Shown here one piece after another: positions 43,107 through 46,380 of a DNA stretch of 46,380 bases (position 1 is the first letter of the stretch; every line of letters starts with the position of its first letter). The translations under genes and the position numbers were made by a program. The notes beneath the pieces are model-generated. The model ran no database searches and was not told where the DNA came from. It was given only the letters and a program-made list of their open reading frames with translations. Origin of the DNA: Streptomyces hydrogenans (lineage in GTDB: Bacteria > Actinomycetota > Actinomycetes > Streptomycetales > Streptomycetaceae); NCBI RefSeq assembly GCF_014656075.1, contig NZ_BNBS01000066.1, positions 1-46,380 on the forward strand. Reading direction: 5' to 3'.

Positions 43107-43844
43107 TCACCGCAGCGCCGACCGCCCGGTGGGCGCCAGCCGCAGCTGTTGCGGGCTCCTGGCCGACCGTTCCGACAGGGTCGGCTCCACCTCGTCCCGC
43201 CAGCGTTCCGACCGCCGCACGTGCTCCAGGTGCCGGTCGAGGTGGCCTTCGTCGGCGAAGCGCGCGAACCAGACGAAGACCTCCTCGTGGAGCCGCACCG
43301 GCAGGGCGGGGAAGGTGTTCGGGGCGTGTTCCGACCACAGGTGCGCCAGGGGCTCGCCGCCGGTCTCCGCCACTACGGGGAGCACGTGCCGGCGGAAGAA
43401 CGCGGCGAACGCCTCGTCGAACGGCTCGCGCCCGTACCAGAGCGTGGCCAGGACGACCGACGCGGGCGACGGCGCCGGGGCGCCGGGTGCGGGCCGGTCG
43501 GCGGTCCCCGCGGGGAAGCCGCCGTGCGCCGAGGCGGGCCGCAGGAGCAGCACGTCGTCCGAGTCGATCATCGTCGCGTTCGCCGCGTCGCGGTGTGCGC
43601 GCCAGACCGGCCCGCCGTAGAAGCCCTCCAGGGCCCTCGCACGCCCCGGCATGTCGTCGAAGCCGCGGAGCCAGACGAACCGGTCGGGGTCGTCCAGGTC
43701 GCGGAACTGTCCCAGGACGGTGATGCCCTCGGCCTCCTGGGACTCGACGAACTCCCGGTCGAACAGCTCGATCAGCACGTCCCGCCGTCCCGGGCGCAGC
43801 GTGTACTGCCGCAGTTCGAGGACGGGGCACCGTAAGGCACGCAT
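43107..43844 (-). CDS. NIPSNAP family protein
   Basis: A 245-residue protein with a NIPSNAP ferredoxin-like domain at its N-terminus. ELRQYTLRPGRRDVLIELFDREFVE and VLGQFRDLDDPDRFVWLRGF are typical. A second, weaker half follows (about 120-225, with LHEEVFVWFARFADE), so it is probably two fused alpha-beta domains. NIPSNAP proteins are small-molecule-binding or accessory proteins of unclear biochemistry, sometimes linked to quinone or monooxygenase chemistry. ATG at 43844 has GAGGAG 10 nt upstream. It follows an Rrf2 regulator gene by 89 bp, and that gap holds an operator like the one before the regulator, so it is probably the regulator's target. Confidence 0.82.
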   Translation of the reverse strand: MRALRCPVLELRQYTLRPGRRDVLIELFDREFVESQEAEGITVLGQFRDLDDPDRFVWLRGFDDMPGRARALEGFYGGPVWRAHRDAANATMIDSDDVLLLRPASAHGGFPAGTADRPAPGAPAPSPASVVLATLWYGREPFDEAFAAFFRRHVLPVVAETGGEPLAHLWSEHAPNTFPALPVRLHEEVFVWFARFADEGHLDRHLEHVRRSERWRDEVEPTLSERSARSPQQLRLAPTGRSALR

Positions 43845-43864
43845 CGGTCTGACTCCTCGCTCAC

Positions 43865-43885
43865 TGAAACAATTTCGGTTACGAC
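43865..43885 (-). promoter_or_regulatory. Operator copy 2 of the Rrf2 regulator, upstream of the NIPSNAP gene
   Basis: The core AACAATTTCGGTT (43868-43880) aligns with the site at 44376-44396 at 16 of 21 positions without gaps. The dyad is weaker here (4 of 8 arm positions). It ends about 21 nt before the ATG, where binding would block initiation. Confidence 0.6.
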
Positions 43886-43933
43886 AAGGGGCATGGCGAA
43901 CGGCCCACCGCCGACCCACCGGGGCCGGCCGCT

Positions 43934-44362
43934 CTAGCTCGTCAGCGTCTCGCGCAGGACGTCGGCGACCGTCGCGCCCGCCAACTCCCGCCGCATGGCC
44001 CCCTCGACCCGGCCGTAGACCCCGCTCAGGGCGGGCCGGATGCCACGGCCGACGGGGCACTCCAGATTGGGCTCGCTGTGGTGCAGGGCGAACGGCGGCC
44101 GCGCGTCGACGGCGTCGTGCACCTGGAGCAAGGTGATCTCCTCCGGCGCGCGAGCCAGCCTCCAGCCCGCGCCCGCGCCGTGGCGCACCTCCACCAGACC
44201 CGCGCGCCGCAGGTCACCCAGGCTGCGCCTGATGATCACGGCATTGCTCTTCACACTGGCCGCGACCTGCTCCGACGTGAGCACCTCGTGCCCCCGCCGA
44301 TGCGCCAGCGCCAGCCAGGCCAGCGCGTGCGTCGCGACGGTCAACCGACTGTTCGCCGCCAT
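43934..44362 (-). CDS. Rrf2 family transcriptional regulator
   Basis: A 142-residue winged-helix regulator. The N-terminus MAANSRLTVATHALAWLALA is classic Rrf2. The recognition helix region is TSEQVAASVKSNAVIIRRSL, with wing LVEVRHGAGAGWRLAR. Only one cysteine (Cys105 in LECPVG) is present, so the three-cysteine Fe-S site of IscR/NsrR is absent. This resembles the YwnA/HypR-like branch, where a single Cys may act as a thiol switch (inference). ATG at 44362 has AGGAGG 5 nt upstream; a start 18 nt earlier would overlap that site. An 8-bp-arm dyad sits directly before its ribosome binding site, so autorepression is likely. Confidence 0.87.
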   Translation of the reverse strand: MAANSRLTVATHALAWLALAHRRGHEVLTSEQVAASVKSNAVIIRRSLGDLRRAGLVEVRHGAGAGWRLARAPEEITLLQVHDAVDARPPFALHHSEPNLECPVGRGIRPALSGVYGRVEGAMRRELAGATVADVLRETLTS

Positions 44363-44375
44363 CACCCCTCCTCGC

Positions 44376-44396
44376 TGCAACAGTTTCTGTTACACC
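44376..44396 (-). promoter_or_regulatory. Operator copy 1 of the Rrf2 regulator (autoregulatory)
   Basis: TGCAACAG (44376-44383), a TTT centre and CTGTTACA (44387-44394) form a dyad with 7 of 8 paired positions. It lies 13 nt upstream of the regulator's ATG, touching the ribosome binding site. It has the size and symmetry expected for an Rrf2 dimer site. Confidence 0.7.
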
Positions 44397-44447
44397 CTGA
44401 CCGGCCGTCAACCCACCGCACGACCTCCGCCGGCCGACCACCCCGCA

Positions 44448-44495
44448 CAGCCCGACGGCCCGACCCGCGGAAGCGCGGGCCGGGCCGTCGGGCTG
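44448..44495 (-). terminator. ychF terminator
   Basis: A 15-bp arm pair (44448-44462 with 44481-44495) is extended by CCCGCG/CGCGGG after one mismatch, with a GAAG loop. It starts 9 nt after the ychF stop codon, making a stem of 21 pairs. Confidence 0.85.
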
Positions 44496-44504
44496 CGGGT
44501 CGGG

Positions 44505-45593
<1,089 letters not shown>

Positions 45594-45771
45594 GGTGGCG
45601 ACTTCCCTAGATACGGATGATGGGTCGATCCCCCAGTTTACGGGGGGTCCGGCGCGGGCCTCACCGACCGCCGGGGACGGGCTCCGGCCCCTTTCGGTCG
45701 ACTTCGGTCGAACTACGCCCCCAAGGTCACCCAAAGGGCGTGTCCCGGGCCCCTCCCGGCGCGTCGCGACC

Positions 45772-45783
45772 TACGTTGGTGAG
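45772..45783 (+). promoter_or_regulatory. Candidate -10 element for a leaderless DUF6542 transcript
   Basis: TACGTT (45772-45777) fits TANNNT and lies 6 nt before the GTG at 45784. GGTGAG between them is at best a poor ribosome binding site. Confidence 0.4.
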
Positions 45784-46380
45784 GTGGAGCAGCACAGGAC
45801 AAGTCAGCCGCAAGGCCGCCGACGGCCCCAGACCCCTCTCACGCCGCCCGGCGCGCTCGTGGAGGTGGAGGGAGCCGGAACGGGGGCGGCCACCGTCTAC
45901 CGGGTCGGCGCCCCGGCGACCGCGCGGCGGCCCGCGCCCCCCGTGGTGCAGGCCCTGCGGCGGCTGCCCTCGCCCCGGCTGACCGGGCTCGGCGCGGGGC
46001 TCTTCGCCGCGGCCGCGATGCTCGTCGTCGGCTTCCTGGACTGGCTGGTCCTGGACGGTTCGCCGCTGGCGTTCGGCCTGCTGTTCCTGCCGGTGAGCGC
46101 GCTCACCGCGCTCTGGGTGCGCACCGCCGACCTGGTCACCGCGCCGATCGCGGTCCCGATCGCCTTCGCCGTCGGCGTCGTGCCGATCGCGGGCGGCACG
46201 GGCGGCTTCGGCGGCCAGGCCATGGCCGTGGTCACCGCCCTCGCGGTGCACGCCGGCTGGCTGTACGGCGGGACCCTGATCGCCGGGGTCATCGCGAGCG
46301 TGCGGAAGGCGCGGGACATGGGGCGGCGCCGTCGCCGGCCCGCGGGCCCGGGCGGCCCGGCCGGCGAGGCACGCGGCCCC
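45784..46380 (+). CDS. DUF6542 domain membrane protein, partial (runs off the window end)
   Basis: The frame opens with GTG at 45784 (MEQHRTSQPQGRRRPQTPL) and is open to the window end (199 codons). A polar, Pro/Arg-rich N-terminus of about 65 residues is followed by RRLPSPRLTGLGAGLFAAAA, the start of the DUF6542 domain. About four membrane helices follow, including LLFLPVSALTALWVR and APIAVPIAFAVGVVPIAGG. It then returns to an Arg/Pro/Gly-rich tail. Function unknown. Divergent from ychF with 190 bp between. Confidence 0.75.
   Translation, partial: MEQHRTSQPQGRRRPQTPLTPPGALVEVEGAGTGAATVYRVGAPATARRPAPPVVQALRRLPSPRLTGLGAGLFAAAAMLVVGFLDWLVLDGSPLAFGLLFLPVSALTALWVRTADLVTAPIAVPIAFAVGVVPIAGGTGGFGGQAMAVVTALAVHAGWLYGGTLIAGVIASVRKARDMGRRRRRPAGPGGPAGEARGP

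Noticed and set aside
40173..43835. 1220-codon plus-strand open frame opposite the SARP and NIPSNAP genes
   Set aside because: Gly/Arg/Val-rich shadow of two convincing minus-strand genes; no ribosome binding site or domain.

Overview
The window is high-GC DNA with dense, GC3-biased genes, many GTG starts, AGGAGG-type ribosome binding sites and long GC-rich stem-loops. Together with a mycothiol gene (mshB), a SARP regulator, a bldK-like peptide transporter block and a DasR-type chitinase operator, this points to a Streptomyces chromosome, core rather than terminal arm. I see no tRNA, rRNA, insertion sequence, prophage or CRISPR array. The gene order around the transporters matches what I remember of the S. 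coelicolor bldK region, but I could not check this.

Layout. 1-2074 (minus): N-terminus of a proline-rich protein, a DUF6113 membrane protein, mshB and a 66-residue membrane protein. 2301-5416: an S9 peptidase that overlaps a polytopic membrane protein tail to tail. 5590-17428 (minus): two consecutive, paralogous five-gene dipeptide/oligopeptide ABC operons. Each runs binding lipoprotein, DppB permease, DppC permease, DppD ATPase, DppF ATPase, with identical 8-nt gene overlaps, a strong stem-loop just after the lipoprotein gene and a terminator at the end. 17776-22481 (minus): typA/bipA with two terminators, then a third, larger peptide-binding lipoprotein. 22693-26716: a GH18-like membrane-anchored protein, then a plus-strand TPM-domain protein and PspA. 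26730-30689 (minus): a PAS-GAF-SpoIIE phosphatase/ATPase, a small RsbW-like ATPase, a Nudix hydrolase and a 58-residue SPOR protein. 30845-33720 (minus): an NCS1 permease with a cysteine-rich tail and a GntR/UTRA regulator. 33922-35268: a secreted GH18 chitinase. 35483-40151: a DUF4190/septum-formation-type protein, a decayed serpin, a secreted subtilase and a DUF4232 lipoprotein. 40245-44362 (minus): a SARP/NB-ARC/TPR regulator, a NIPSNAP protein and an Rrf2 regulator. 44505-46380: ychF and the start of a DUF6542 protein.

How it fits together. Much of the window concerns peptides and the cell envelope: three peptide-binding lipoproteins, two complete importers, an intracellular-type S9 peptidase, a secreted subtilase and a chitinase. 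The chitinase promoter carries a near-consensus DasR site between its -35 and -10, linking it to N-acetylglucosamine sensing. The SpoIIE phosphatase and RsbW-like kinase homologue look like parts of a sigma-factor partner-switching network. The Rrf2 regulator and the NIPSNAP gene share a matching operator immediately upstream of each start, so they probably form one small regulon. No whole new system stands out. The most unusual items are the cysteine-rich tail on the NCS1 permease, the Rrf2/NIPSNAP operator pair, the serpin remnant beside a subtilase, and three likely leaderless promoters with the same geometry.
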